Assembly: GCA_910587735.1 (NCBI GenBank)
Contig: CAJUNT010000004.1
Coordinates: 105,155 to 169,154, forward strand
Length of the DNA stretch: 64,000 nucleotides
Direction of reading: 5' to 3'
Source of the DNA: an uncultured Clostridia bacterium
GTDB taxonomy: Bacteria > Bacillota > Clostridia > Lachnospirales > Anaerotignaceae
The position numbers were made by a program, and so were the translations under genes. Each line of letters starts with the position of its first letter. Positions within the stretch are counted from its first letter, which is position 1. This document shows, piece after piece, positions 42,946-52,111 of this stretch. The notes under the pieces are model-generated. The model searched no databases and had not been told where the DNA came from. It saw only the letters and a program-made list of their open reading frames with translations.

Positions 42946-43707
42946 ATTATGGTTATGAAAATATATATTTTTTGCTGTTTGTAGTAATTGTTGTTTTTCA
43001 TTTTGTATATGATTTTGATTAATGTGATATACAAGTAATGTTAATATTCTGCCTATTTCTTTGCCTTGCGGAATACCTAACTGTATTAAGTCATATCCTG
43101 TAATTACTAAGTCTTTTTTACTAAAACAGTGACTTTTTTGTATTACTTCTGTTAATTTTTGTTCCAGTTTTTTGAGTTGTTCCAGTTTTTGCTCCTGAAC
43201 AGAGTGAGATTGTGCTTTTATATCTGCTTTTTTAACTGTAATAAGCATTTTAAAATGTTCTTCTCCCAATTTATTTAGCCATCGTTTTACAGAAACTGCT
43301 TTTGATGGTATTTGAGCATCATGATAAAATATGAGTTTACATACAATATCTAATATAGCATTATCAAATTCTAGTCTTTTTAAAATTTGTGCAGCAATAT
43401 TACTGCTATATTTTGGGTGTCCATAAAAATGTCCGATACCGTTTTCATCTTGTGTATAACAATATGGTTTTGCAATATCATGAAAAAGCATAGTCAATCT
43501 TAATATAATATTATCTGTAACGAAAATCATGCTATATACAGTATGCTCCCATACAGTATAGCAATGGTTGGGATTATTTTGTTGCATACCAATCATAGGT
43601 TTGATTTCAGGAATGATATTGCTAATATATTGTTGCTGTTTAAAAATATATTCTGATGTAATATTACCAGATAATATTTGTATGAGTTTTTGATTATCCG
43701 CATTCAC
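42940..43707 (-). CDS. HD-domain protein related to the C-terminal part of CCA-adding enzymes
   Basis: 255 residues matching the neck and HD region of bacterial tRNA CCA nucleotidyltransferase: QNNPNHCYTVWEHTVYSM, LFHDIAKPYCYTQDENGIGH then FYGHPKYS, and KKDLVITGYDLIQLGIPQGK near the end. The HD metal ligands are present (H55, H76-D77), giving likely phosphohydrolase activity. The catalytic nucleotidyltransferase head that begins CCA enzymes is absent; instead, a separate nucleotidyltransferase gene overlaps upstream by 14 bases. RBS AAAGGTGAT. A free-standing function is inferred. Confidence 0.8.
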   Translation of the reverse strand: MNADNQKLIQILSGNITSEYIFKQQQYISNIIPEIKPMIGMQQNNPNHCYTVWEHTVYSMIFVTDNIILRLTMLFHDIAKPYCYTQDENGIGHFYGHPKYSSNIAAQILKRLEFDNAILDIVCKLIFYHDAQIPSKAVSVKRWLNKLGEEHFKMLITVKKADIKAQSHSVQEQKLEQLKKLEQKLTEVIQKSHCFSKKDLVITGYDLIQLGIPQGKEIGRILTLLVYHINQNHIQNEKQQLLQTAKNIYFHNHNI

Positions 43708-44722
43708 CAGTTATCACCTTTTCATTAATGTACATAACAAATTCTTCCACTTTTTTATAATTTGGTGTTTTAGGTAGAGCAGTATGTTTCATTGCCTGTT
43801 CCATATTATGTTGATATTCGTCAACCATTTCAAAAAATTCATTTTGAAATGTACCATATTCATTTTGATATTTTCCATTTCTGATATTCATAAGTAAATC
43901 ATGTTCTTTTTCTCTGTAAGTATTGATTTCTTGTTTTTCTAAAATATCAATACACATTAAATATAATCTAATTAAATGCATAGCATGTTTATTCAAATGT
44001 TCATTATCCTTTTTATGATTTCTACCATTTAATTTAGCATAATCTTTTACAATATTATGCATTTCAGCCCATAAACCTTTATAATCTCTTAAAGGATAAT
44101 GATTGAGTGCAATATCCATATATATTTCGCTATCTAAATTTTCCTTTTGTGATGTATCTATGTAAAGATTGATAGAACCATTTTCAAAATGTTGATATCT
44201 TTGTTCAAAACTATACATTGCTGATTTTACAGAATTTAAAATATGTTTTTCTTTTTCGTATTGTGGGTAAGTATCTCTTGCTAATGCATTTTGTAGTCTT
44301 CTGAGTTGTGCATCTGCGTACCCTCCAAAAGAGTGAACTGCTTTTTGAGATAAAAAAAGTTTATAATTTTGAAGAAGTTGCTTTCCTTCTGGTGAAACGT
44401 AGATATAATGGTCTTTTTTACAACCTAATAATTCTATACAGTTAGGGTTGCAGTTTAAAAGTAGTGGAATTAATTTGTTAAATGCATAAATAACGGTATC
44501 TGTGGAAGTATCAATTACTTGCTCAAATTGACTCATACCAATTAAATCAGATTTACTGTTTAATGCACAACCCCTAATATCAATATCTGAATTTTCTACA
44601 TTTGTTCCATAAGCATAGCTACCACCTAATGTAATAAACATTATTTTGTTTTTTAAATGTTCATTTGTTTTTAAAAAATCATAATTTGGTTGTTGGAGTG
44701 CTTTTTTGATTTGTTGTATCAT
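43694..44722 (-). CDS. Nucleotidyltransferase, YcgL-like (DNA polymerase beta superfamily)
   Basis: 342 residues. The nucleotidyltransferase motif is GGSYAYGTNVENSDIDIRG (about residues 33-51), with the two Asp that bind Mg2+. The rest is helical: AVHSFGGYADAQLRRLQNAL, KHAMHLIRLYLMCIDILEKQ, and matches COG3541/YcgL-type predicted nucleotidyltransferases, whose substrate is not known. It overlaps the HD gene, so the two are made together. AGTGAAAAAATG start region has a weak ribosome binding site. tRNA-Arg lies just upstream on the same strand but is separated by a terminator. Confidence 0.82.
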   Translation of the reverse strand: MIQQIKKALQQPNYDFLKTNEHLKNKIMFITLGGSYAYGTNVENSDIDIRGCALNSKSDLIGMSQFEQVIDTSTDTVIYAFNKLIPLLLNCNPNCIELLGCKKDHYIYVSPEGKQLLQNYKLFLSQKAVHSFGGYADAQLRRLQNALARDTYPQYEKEKHILNSVKSAMYSFEQRYQHFENGSINLYIDTSQKENLDSEIYMDIALNHYPLRDYKGLWAEMHNIVKDYAKLNGRNHKKDNEHLNKHAMHLIRLYLMCIDILEKQEINTYREKEHDLLMNIRNGKYQNEYGTFQNEFFEMVDEYQHNMEQAMKHTALPKTPNYKKVEEFVMYINEKVITGECG

Positions 44723-44764
44723 TTTTTCACTTCCCTATTACAGTATATTTTTTAAAATAAAAGA

Positions 44765-44792
44765 AAAAAACCTTGATTATTCAAGGTTTTTT
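44765..44792 (-). terminator. Terminator of tRNA-Arg
   Basis: 12-bp stem AAAAAACCTTGA/TCAAGGTTTTTT with a TTAT loop; on the minus strand it directly follows the tRNA. Confidence 0.85.
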
Positions 44793-44794
44793 CA

Positions 44795-44868
44795 TGTGCG
44801 TGACATGATTCGAACACGCGACCTTCTGGTCCGTAGCCAGACGCTCTATCCAGCTGAGCTACACGCAC
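44795..44868 (-). tRNA. tRNA-Arg (ACG)
   Basis: 74-base cloverleaf on the minus strand: acceptor GTGCGTG/CACGCAC, D arm AGCTCAGCTGGATAGAGC, anticodon stem TCTGG/CCAGA with loop CTACGGA (ACG, read as ICG after deamination), T-arm TGTTCGAATCA and discriminator A. Confidence 0.95.
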
Positions 44869-45043
44869 AAAGTTATGAAAATAAAGACAAGAGTTATAAT
44901 ACAATAAATTATATTACTTGTCAATACTTTTTTCTAAAAAATATGAAATAATAAATTAAATCTTTACATTTTTTGAAAAATAACTTACCATAATAAAAAG
45001 TAAAGTGATAAAATAGCATTTTCATATTATTAGGAGAGAGAGC

Positions 45044-46942
45044 ATGAAACCATTTTTAATAAAAGCAAAAAATATATTGGATAAAAGAATTGCTATAGGA
45101 CATATCATTTCGTTGCTGTTAATTTGCTTTTGTTCATGGAAACTAACAAATATTATATTTTCATTAAATGTGGCTGCAACAGAGGAAGAAATATTATTTT
45201 TTCAAAAAAGTATGGAAACAGACCCATTTTTATTTTGGCTGAATTGTTTGCCTATATTTTTGTTGATATTATTATTTTATTTTTTGACAAATCATACACT
45301 TTTTAGTATTTGTTTTTGGGGAGGTATTTTTTATAGTCTTGCTTTTGCAAATAGTATGAAAATACAAATGCGTCAAGATCCTGTATTACCTTCTGATGTA
45401 AAATTAATAAAAGAAGTAATAGGTATTGTAAGAGGATTTGATGATACTACATTAAAAGATATTGAATGGAAAATAGTTTTGTTTTTATTATTACTTTTTT
45501 TATCATTAGTTTTGTTCCAAAATAAAAAAATGAATAGAAAAATAAGAATGGGTGGTATTGTTATTGTTATACTGGGAAGTTTCTTTGTTAATCAAATGTG
45601 GTATAACAATGAGAGAGTATATCAGCAATATCCTGTACTGGGGAATATTTACTTTTCTGTTAATCAATATCATTCAAAAGGATTTATATATTGCTTTTTT
45701 CATAATATCAACACTATGAAAGTGAAAAAACCTAATCATTATAATGAAATACAATATGCTCAAGCAGAAAAACCACCTAATTTAAATGAAGAACAAACAG
45801 AAAATTTACCTCATATTATTATGATTATGGGAGAGGCATATTCTGACTTGAGTATTAATGAGCATATTGACTTTACTCAGTATGATGACCCTATGGAAGA
45901 ATATAAAAAAATAATTTCGCAAGAAGATACCATAGCAGGACATATTGTAGTGCCTAATTTTGGAGGAGGTACTTCTGATACTGAATATGATGTATTAACA
46001 GCATGTCCTACAAGATATTTAGATAATGCCTCCCCTTCTTATGATTTTGTAAGAAAGGCATTTGATGCTTTGCCAAGAAGATTGGCAGAAATCGGATATG
46101 ATACATTAGCAATTCACCCAGGATATTATTGGTTCTATAATCGGTATAATGTATATCCATATTTTGGATTTCAGAATTTTATACATCTTTCTTCATTTGA
46201 CCCTCATGGACAGAGCAAAGGAGGATATATTACAGATGAAGCAGCAGTGGAAACGATATTGAATACATTAAAAGAACATATACAGCAAAATAATAAACCT
46301 CTTTTTTCTTTTACTGTAACAATACAAAATCATGGTCCTTATGAAAATAAATATAATGCGGCTGAACAAAATTTTGATACAGATGTTGTTTTGACAGAAC
46401 AAGAACAAAATTTACTTTATAATTATTTTTATGGTATGAAAGATGCAGATAAAGCAATCGGAACATTGTTAAAAGAATTGGATACAATAGAAGAACCCGT
46501 AGTAGTAGTATATTTTGGTGACCATTTACCAGGTTTTTCAAATGGTATGGATTTTTTTGATATATTAGATTATGACATTGATATAGAAGGAACAACGCAA
46601 CAAAGGCTTGCTATTTATGAAACACCTTATTTTATTTGGCAAAATGAAAGTGCTAAAAATACTACAAAAATATTAGAAAATAAACAAAAAATGCTTTTGC
46701 CTGAAGGAAATATAATTAGTTCTCATTATTTGGGTGCTATGACCATAGAGCTTATAGGCTTAGAGGGACTTTCTCCTTTATATGACTATGTAAATGAAAT
46801 GAGAAAAGAATTACCTGTTATAGCAAACGGTGCATTTTTGGAGGCAAATGGAAATTATAAAGAAGAAGTGACAGAACAGCAACAGAATAAAATAGATTAT
46901 TTAGCGGGTTGGCAGTATTATAAATTATTTGACGAAAAATAA
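45044..46942 (+). CDS. LTA synthase family sulfatase-fold membrane protein
   Basis: 632 residues. Five membrane helices in the first 200 residues are followed by an extracellular sulfatase-like domain: metal site MIMGEAYSDL, the catalytic Thr in NFGGGTSDTEYDVLTACP, and YFGDHLPG near residue 490. This is the layout of LtaS-type enzymes, which transfer glycerol phosphate onto teichoic acids or glycans at the cell surface. Clostridial members vary in substrate, so the product could be another phosphoglycerol or phosphoethanolamine transferase. RBS AGGAGAGAG. Two LCP wall-polymer ligases lie just downstream. Confidence 0.88.
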   Translation: MKPFLIKAKNILDKRIAIGHIISLLLICFCSWKLTNIIFSLNVAATEEEILFFQKSMETDPFLFWLNCLPIFLLILLFYFLTNHTLFSICFWGGIFYSLAFANSMKIQMRQDPVLPSDVKLIKEVIGIVRGFDDTTLKDIEWKIVLFLLLLFLSLVLFQNKKMNRKIRMGGIVIVILGSFFVNQMWYNNERVYQQYPVLGNIYFSVNQYHSKGFIYCFFHNINTMKVKKPNHYNEIQYAQAEKPPNLNEEQTENLPHIIMIMGEAYSDLSINEHIDFTQYDDPMEEYKKIISQEDTIAGHIVVPNFGGGTSDTEYDVLTACPTRYLDNASPSYDFVRKAFDALPRRLAEIGYDTLAIHPGYYWFYNRYNVYPYFGFQNFIHLSSFDPHGQSKGGYITDEAAVETILNTLKEHIQQNNKPLFSFTVTIQNHGPYENKYNAAEQNFDTDVVLTEQEQNLLYNYFYGMKDADKAIGTLLKELDTIEEPVVVVYFGDHLPGFSNGMDFFDILDYDIDIEGTTQQRLAIYETPYFIWQNESAKNTTKILENKQKMLLPEGNIISSHYLGAMTIELIGLEGLSPLYDYVNEMRKELPVIANGAFLEANGNYKEEVTEQQQNKIDYLAGWQYYKLFDEK

Positions 46943-47146
46943 AAAAAATGTAATATACGCCCATTTTTGTTATAAAATTTTTGTACAAGTATATTCGTTT
47001 TTTATAAAAAATATTGTATTGTATTTTGAAGTTTGCTATAATAAAAGACAGTAAATTTTTAAAAAATGCCATAAAGTTTTATTTTTTTTACTTTATGAAG
47101 TAGATGTGTGATTTGTTATAGTATATTAAGTAATAGGAGAATGATT

Positions 47147-48205
47147 GTGGACGGACCAAGGATGCAAAGATACCAAAAAAAGAAAAGAAAAAGGAGAAAA
47201 AACATACTTTTTACATTTTTAATGCTTTTTATAGCGATATCCGTTGGGGTGGTAGGATTTCGTATGGTATTCAGAAAAGATGGTGTTGCAAAAGACCATA
47301 CTAAAAAAGCAATCAATCCAGAGCCTGTAAGAGTAGAACAATTAGCAAAAGAGGAAGCACCAGAGCCTATAAAACCAGTTAATGTTGCAGTGTTTGGTGT
47401 AGATAATGATGGTTTTAGAACAGATGTGAATATTGTTGTTTCATTCCGTGAGGATACTAAAGAAATTCATTTTGTTTCTGTTCCAAGAGATACTCGTGTA
47501 GTTATGACAGATGAAATGCTATCATCTTTAGAACAAAGAGGAAAATTTATTCCTTATAGAAATGGTGTAAAAGGACAATGCAAATTAACGGAAGTACACG
47601 CTTATGCAGGGGAAGAACATAGAGATGAATTTTCTGTATCTATGTTGGAAGATTTATTAGGAATTGATATAGATTATTTTGTAAAAGTAGATTTGGACGC
47701 TTTTCATGATATTGTAGATGCTGTGGGCGGTGTGGATATGGAAGTAGAACAACGCTTATATTATAACGACCCTTATCAAGATTTATACATTGATTTACAG
47801 CCTGGTTATCAGCATTTAGATGGTGACAAGGCGGAGCAACTTGTTCGTTTTAGAGAAGGTTATGCTCAAAAGGATTTAAAAAGGATACAAGTACAACAAG
47901 ATTTTATAAAAGCATTGTTGGAAAAAGTAAGCAATACATCAACGATATTGGATAATTTGCCAAGTATTGCAAAAGTACTTTGGAATTCTGTTGAAACAGA
48001 TGCTACATTAAAAGATGTTTTGAAGTATATTAAATATATTAAAGATATTGATATCAGCAATATGACTATGGAAACCATACCAGGGACAGGTGGCGCTTAT
48101 TTTGACCATGATGAAGAAGGTACAAAGGAATTAGTGGACAGAGTATTTTATGGTATTGAAAAAACACAAACAAAGCAAGAAGATATGGAAGAATCAGCTT
48201 TATAA
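47147..48205 (+). CDS. LCP (LytR-CpsA-Psr) family protein
   Basis: 352 residues. A very basic cytoplasmic N-terminus (QRYQKKKRKRRKN) precedes one membrane helix (about 16-38) and an extracellular LCP domain: VNVAVFGVDNDGFRTDVNIV, VPRDTRVVM, VDAVGGVDMEV and AEQLVRFREGYAQKDLKRIQ, with Arg/Asp residues that bind polyprenyl pyrophosphate. LCP proteins attach wall polymers to peptidoglycan. It lacks the C-terminal LytR_C domain of its neighbour. GTG 47147 lies seven bases after AGGAG; ATG 47141 is too close. Confidence 0.88.
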   Translation: MDGPRMQRYQKKKRKRRKNILFTFLMLFIAISVGVVGFRMVFRKDGVAKDHTKKAINPEPVRVEQLAKEEAPEPIKPVNVAVFGVDNDGFRTDVNIVVSFREDTKEIHFVSVPRDTRVVMTDEMLSSLEQRGKFIPYRNGVKGQCKLTEVHAYAGEEHRDEFSVSMLEDLLGIDIDYFVKVDLDAFHDIVDAVGGVDMEVEQRLYYNDPYQDLYIDLQPGYQHLDGDKAEQLVRFREGYAQKDLKRIQVQQDFIKALLEKVSNTSTILDNLPSIAKVLWNSVETDATLKDVLKYIKYIKDIDISNMTMETIPGTGGAYFDHDEEGTKELVDRVFYGIEKTQTKQEDMEESAL

Positions 48206-48241
48206 TTCAGTCATTGTATTATAAATTAAAGGTGGAGAAAA

Positions 48242-49624
48242 ATGGGTAAAAGAATGGAAAGGTATGAAAACAAAAGAGGTGGAAGAAAAATGTCTCCTAC
48301 TCAAAGAAACATACCAAGAGAAAAACAGAAAAAAAAATCTGGCTTACTTGCTACATTTTTTAAAATCGTATTCAGTATTATACTTGTTTTTTGTATTGGG
48401 GCAGGGGGTGCAGCATTTGCCTATTACAAAATAACAGGTGGATTTTCTTCAGAGAAAACAGATAAACCCGTTTCAAGTAATGCAAAAAATACTAGTTTTT
48501 TAGATGCTTTGAAAAAAAAGAATTTAAAAATAAATGTTGCTGTATTTGGTGTAGATGGTGACGGCACTCGTACAGATGTTATGTTTGTAGTGCATTTTGA
48601 TAGCGAAGAACAGAGAACAAGCTTGGTATCTATGCCAAGAGATACCAGAGTGAAAATTGCTTCTGATGTAGTAAGTTATATGGAAAAAGAATCAAAATAT
48701 TATCAATCTCCTACAAAATTAAATGCAGTTCATGCTTATGTAGGAAAAGAAAAAGGTCCTGAAATGACTGTAAAACAGCTAGAGGATATATTGGGTATAG
48801 AGATTGATCATTATGTAAAAGTAGATTTGAATGCTTTTAGAAAAATTGTAGATGCTATAGGCGGTGTAGAGGTAGATGTACCCCAAAATATGTTTTATGA
48901 AGACCCTTATCAAGATTTGTATATCAATTTAAAAAAGGGACCTCAACTATTGGATGGTGATAAAGCAGAACAGCTTGTTCGTTTTAGGAGTTATCCTATG
49001 GGAGATATTGCCCGTGTGGAAGTACAGCAAAGATTTTTAAAAGCATTTGCAGAGAAGGTAACAAGCAGTGATACCATTATTAAAAATATACCAGATTATA
49101 TATCAATGCTTTATAATGATGTGCAGACAGATGTTACATTAGCAGATGCTTTAAAATATATAAATTATATTAGTATGGTAGACCCAGCTAAAATAAAAAT
49201 GGAAACACTTCCAGGCATACCAGAAGAAATTGCAGGAGTTTCTTACTATATTTATAATGAAGAAGAAACAAAGGAAATGGTAAACAGAATATTTTATGGT
49301 ATTGGTTTGGAAGATGATACAGAAGAACAGGCAAATGATAGTAAAAAATATAATATTGAAGTAGCAAACGGAGGATATACAGAAGGACTTGCAGGTAGAG
49401 TCAGTAACCGTTTAAAATCAGATGGCTATACTGTTTCAGGTGTTTCTACTTATACTGGAACAAAACAGGAATATACTCGTATTATTGTAAAAGAGCAAGG
49501 TGTTGGAGAAGATTTGAAAGATTATTTTTCAGATGCTCGTATAGAAGTAGATGATAGTTTATTGTCAGCAGATACAGATATTAAAATTATTATTGGTACA
49601 AAGCAATCTGATATAGATAGTTAA
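48242..49624 (+). CDS. LCP family protein with LytR_C domain
   Basis: 460 residues, paralogous to the gene before it. Basic N-terminus, one membrane helix (about 35-58), LCP domain with INVAVFGVDGDGTRTDVMFV, SMPRDTRVKI, IVDAIGGVEVDV, AEQLVRFRSYPMGDIARVEV; and a C-terminal LytR_C domain (about 375-455: NIEVANGGYTEGLAGRVSNR). Likely a wall-polymer transferase. GGTGGAG is upstream of ATG 48242. The 36-base gap suggests one operon, ended by the terminator at 49637. Confidence 0.9.
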   Translation: MGKRMERYENKRGGRKMSPTQRNIPREKQKKKSGLLATFFKIVFSIILVFCIGAGGAAFAYYKITGGFSSEKTDKPVSSNAKNTSFLDALKKKNLKINVAVFGVDGDGTRTDVMFVVHFDSEEQRTSLVSMPRDTRVKIASDVVSYMEKESKYYQSPTKLNAVHAYVGKEKGPEMTVKQLEDILGIEIDHYVKVDLNAFRKIVDAIGGVEVDVPQNMFYEDPYQDLYINLKKGPQLLDGDKAEQLVRFRSYPMGDIARVEVQQRFLKAFAEKVTSSDTIIKNIPDYISMLYNDVQTDVTLADALKYINYISMVDPAKIKMETLPGIPEEIAGVSYYIYNEEETKEMVNRIFYGIGLEDDTEEQANDSKKYNIEVANGGYTEGLAGRVSNRLKSDGYTVSGVSTYTGTKQEYTRIIVKEQGVGEDLKDYFSDARIEVDDSLLSADTDIKIIIGTKQSDIDS

Positions 49625-49636
49625 TCTATCAAAAAT

Positions 49637-49682
49637 AAAAAAGACTGTTTCACAATTTATAGTATTGTGGTCAGTCTTTTTT
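49637..49682 (+). terminator. Terminator after the LCP pair
   Basis: AAAAAAGACTG (49637-49647) pairs with CAGTCTTTTTT (49672-49682), with an inner CACAAT/ATTGTG stem. Confidence 0.9.
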
Positions 49683-49773
49683 ATAGTTTTTGTAGAAACA
49701 CTTGACCACTATGACTGCTTTTGCTACAATTTTTTTTATATTTATGTTCAAAATAAAGAAAGGAAGTCTTTAT

Positions 49774-51156
49774 GTGAAAGAGAGAAAAATTGTAATACCT
49801 AAAATTGGTATGAGAATGATAAAATCAGCTATTGCTGTTTTTATTTGTTTTTTAATTCATATGCTGAGAGGAGCAGAAGGCGACCCCTTTTATTCTATTA
49901 TTGCGACAATACTCTGTATGCAGCCACAAGTAGAAAACAGCAGAAAAGTAGCATATAATCGTGTGGTGGGTACGCTTGTAGGTGCAGCAGTAGGAACGGT
50001 AATACTTGCTATAGAACAAAATATAATACCATATCAATGGCTTATAGTAAGGTATATTGTGATTGCTTTTTCTATTATTCCCACAATATATATTACACTA
50101 CTTTTGAAAAAGCCCACTGCATCTTATATTTCTTGCGTAGTGCTTATGAGTATCACTATTGTACATAGTACTGATGCTAGTTTACTGGATTTTGTTTATA
50201 ATAGGGTTTTGGAAACGATAATAGGTATATTAGTATCATTGTGTGTGAATGTGGTACAGCTTCCTAGAAAACGTGAAAATGATATATTGCTTGTAACAGG
50301 ATTAGATGGCTCTCTTGTGGGAGAAAATGGACAAATGGGAGCATATACCAATGTAGAATTAAATTATTTAATTTCAGATGGCGCAAATATTACTATTGCA
50401 ACAGAAAGAACACCTGCGTCACTTCTTTCGGTAATAGGAAATATCAATTTAAAGTTGCCTGTGATTGCTATGGATGGTGCAGTATTATTTGATACAAATG
50501 AAAAAAGATATTTATGTTGTCAGGCAATCCCTATGGAAATTGTAAAAAAAATGTGTTGTATATTTGAAGAATTAAACAGACACTATTTTGTAAATATGGT
50601 GTTGGAAGATGCCCTTTTAATATTTTATGGAACATTTCGCAATGATGTAGAAAAAAAGTTGTATATGGATATGAGAAGTTCTCCTTATAGAAATTATGTT
50701 TATGGGGAATTTCCAGAAGATGGAGATGTTGTTTATTTTCTTTTAGTGGATACCATAGAAAATATTGATACCATAGAAAAAGAAATAAAAAAACAATATT
50801 ATGCAGAGGAACTTCTTTTCTTAAGGGATAGTTCTGAAACACCAGAAGGATATTGTCATTTTAAAATATATCATAAAAATGCTACAAAACAATTTATGGT
50901 GGAACAATTAAGACAAAGATTAGGCATTACAAAAACAGTTGCATTTGGAAGTAATAAAAATGATGTGCAAATGTTAAAATCAGCAGATTTAAGTATTGCT
51001 ATGAAAGAATCTATTGAGGAAGCAAAACAGGTTTCAGATTATGTTTTAAAAAGACAGGATTTGGATAGTGTAGCAAAAACAATGCAAAGAATTTATGAAC
51101 CTGTTATATGGGCAAAAGGATTGCAAAAGCCTAGAAATAAAAGTACATTACTTTAA
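49774..51156 (+). CDS. Aromatic acid exporter (ArAE_1/FUSC) domain fused to a HAD-like domain
   Basis: 460 residues. Residues 10-160 are a membrane domain of the aromatic acid exporter type: RMIKSAIAVFICFLIHML, GDPFYSIIATILCMQPQVEN then SRKVAYNRVVGTLVGAAVG. Residues about 168-440 form a Cof-type HAD fold (ILLVTGLDGSLVGENGQ, ITIATERTPASL, VAFGSNKNDVQMLKSADLSI). In motif I the nucleophilic Asp is replaced by Gly (G176), and in motif IV the first Asp by Ser, so phosphatase activity is doubtful. GTG 49774 follows AAAGGAAG; earlier in-frame codons cross the terminator region. tcdA follows after 16 bases. Confidence 0.82.
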   Translation: MKERKIVIPKIGMRMIKSAIAVFICFLIHMLRGAEGDPFYSIIATILCMQPQVENSRKVAYNRVVGTLVGAAVGTVILAIEQNIIPYQWLIVRYIVIAFSIIPTIYITLLLKKPTASYISCVVLMSITIVHSTDASLLDFVYNRVLETIIGILVSLCVNVVQLPRKRENDILLVTGLDGSLVGENGQMGAYTNVELNYLISDGANITIATERTPASLLSVIGNINLKLPVIAMDGAVLFDTNEKRYLCCQAIPMEIVKKMCCIFEELNRHYFVNMVLEDALLIFYGTFRNDVEKKLYMDMRSSPYRNYVYGEFPEDGDVVYFLLVDTIENIDTIEKEIKKQYYAEELLFLRDSSETPEGYCHFKIYHKNATKQFMVEQLRQRLGITKTVAFGSNKNDVQMLKSADLSIAMKESIEEAKQVSDYVLKRQDLDSVAKTMQRIYEPVIWAKGLQKPRNKSTLL

Positions 51157-51172
51157 AAGAAAGGACTCATAT

Positions 51173-51895
51173 ATGAATGAATATTTTGAAAGAACAGAAC
51201 GACTATTAGGTAAAGAAGGTATGGAAAAATTATATACAGCAAATGTTGCTGTATTTGGTATAGGAGGAGTAGGTTCTTTTGTAGTAGAGGCATTAGCAAG
51301 AAGTGGTATAGCACATTTTACACTAATAGATGGAGATGTTGTAAGTAAAAGCAATATAAACAGACAACTGATAGCTACTACAAAAACAATAGGACAATAT
51401 AAAACAGATGTGATGAAAAAAAGAATACAAGAAATCAATACTAATGCAGTAGTAGAAGAATATAGATGTTTTTATACTGCACAAAATACTGATTTAATAG
51501 ATTTCAGTTCTTATTGTTATGTAGTGGACGCCATTGATATGGTTTCTTCTAAATTATTATTGATAGAACAATGTAAAAAGGTAAATGTTCCTGTTATTAG
51601 CTGTATGGGTGCAGGCAATAAATTGAATCCAACGCAATTTTTGGTAGCAGATATTTCTCAAACAACAGTATGCCCTTTAGCAAAAATAATGAGAAAAGAA
51701 TTGAAAAATAAAGGAATTGAAAATGTAAAAGTAGTATATTCTAAAGAAACTGTAATCAAACCACAAAATAGTAATAAGGAACTACAAAAAGGAAAGCGAG
51801 AAATACCAGGAAGTGTTTCTTTTGTGCCTTCTGTTGCAGGGCTGATATTAGCTGGGGAAGTGATAAAAGATATTTCTGGTGTGAATGAACATTAA
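51173..51895 (+). CDS. tcdA: tRNA threonylcarbamoyladenosine dehydratase
   Basis: 240-residue E1-like enzyme that makes cyclic t6A in tRNAs reading ANN codons. Nucleotide site VAVFGIGGVGSFVVEALARS, followed by DGDVVSKSNINRQLIA, ISCMGAGNKLNPTQF and a C-terminal GSVSFVPSVAGLILAGEVIK. The length and the ATP-binding pattern fit TcdA/YgdL rather than MoeB or ThiF. ATG 51173 follows AAAGGAC. Probably co-transcribed with the fusion gene before it. Confidence 0.9.
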   Translation: MNEYFERTERLLGKEGMEKLYTANVAVFGIGGVGSFVVEALARSGIAHFTLIDGDVVSKSNINRQLIATTKTIGQYKTDVMKKRIQEINTNAVVEEYRCFYTAQNTDLIDFSSYCYVVDAIDMVSSKLLLIEQCKKVNVPVISCMGAGNKLNPTQFLVADISQTTVCPLAKIMRKELKNKGIENVKVVYSKETVIKPQNSNKELQKGKREIPGSVSFVPSVAGLILAGEVIKDISGVNEH

Positions 51896-52044
51896 TAATT
51901 ATATATTGATAGTAATGTAGATGATATCGTTCATTTTAATATATATCATATTTTATAATAGATGTACTGACTAAATTTATAAATACTTTTTGTAATATTT
52001 GTTTAGGAAAAATCTTATATTTTTTTTAAATATACAAAAATAGC

Positions 52045-52073
52045 TTGAATTGTGGCAATGTTTACTATAAAAT
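52045..52073 (+). promoter_or_regulatory. Probable promoter of lipoprotein copy 2
   Basis: TTGAAT (52045-52050), 17-base spacer, TAAAAT (52068-52073), 39 bases before the start codon. Confidence 0.5.
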
Positions 52074-52111
52074 GTGAATAGCACAACAGATAACAGTTAA
52101 GGAGGAAAACT

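Noticed and set aside
42940..43707. Complete tRNA CCA nucleotidyltransferase
   Set aside because: The catalytic head with its GGxxRD motif is missing; only the neck and HD parts are present.
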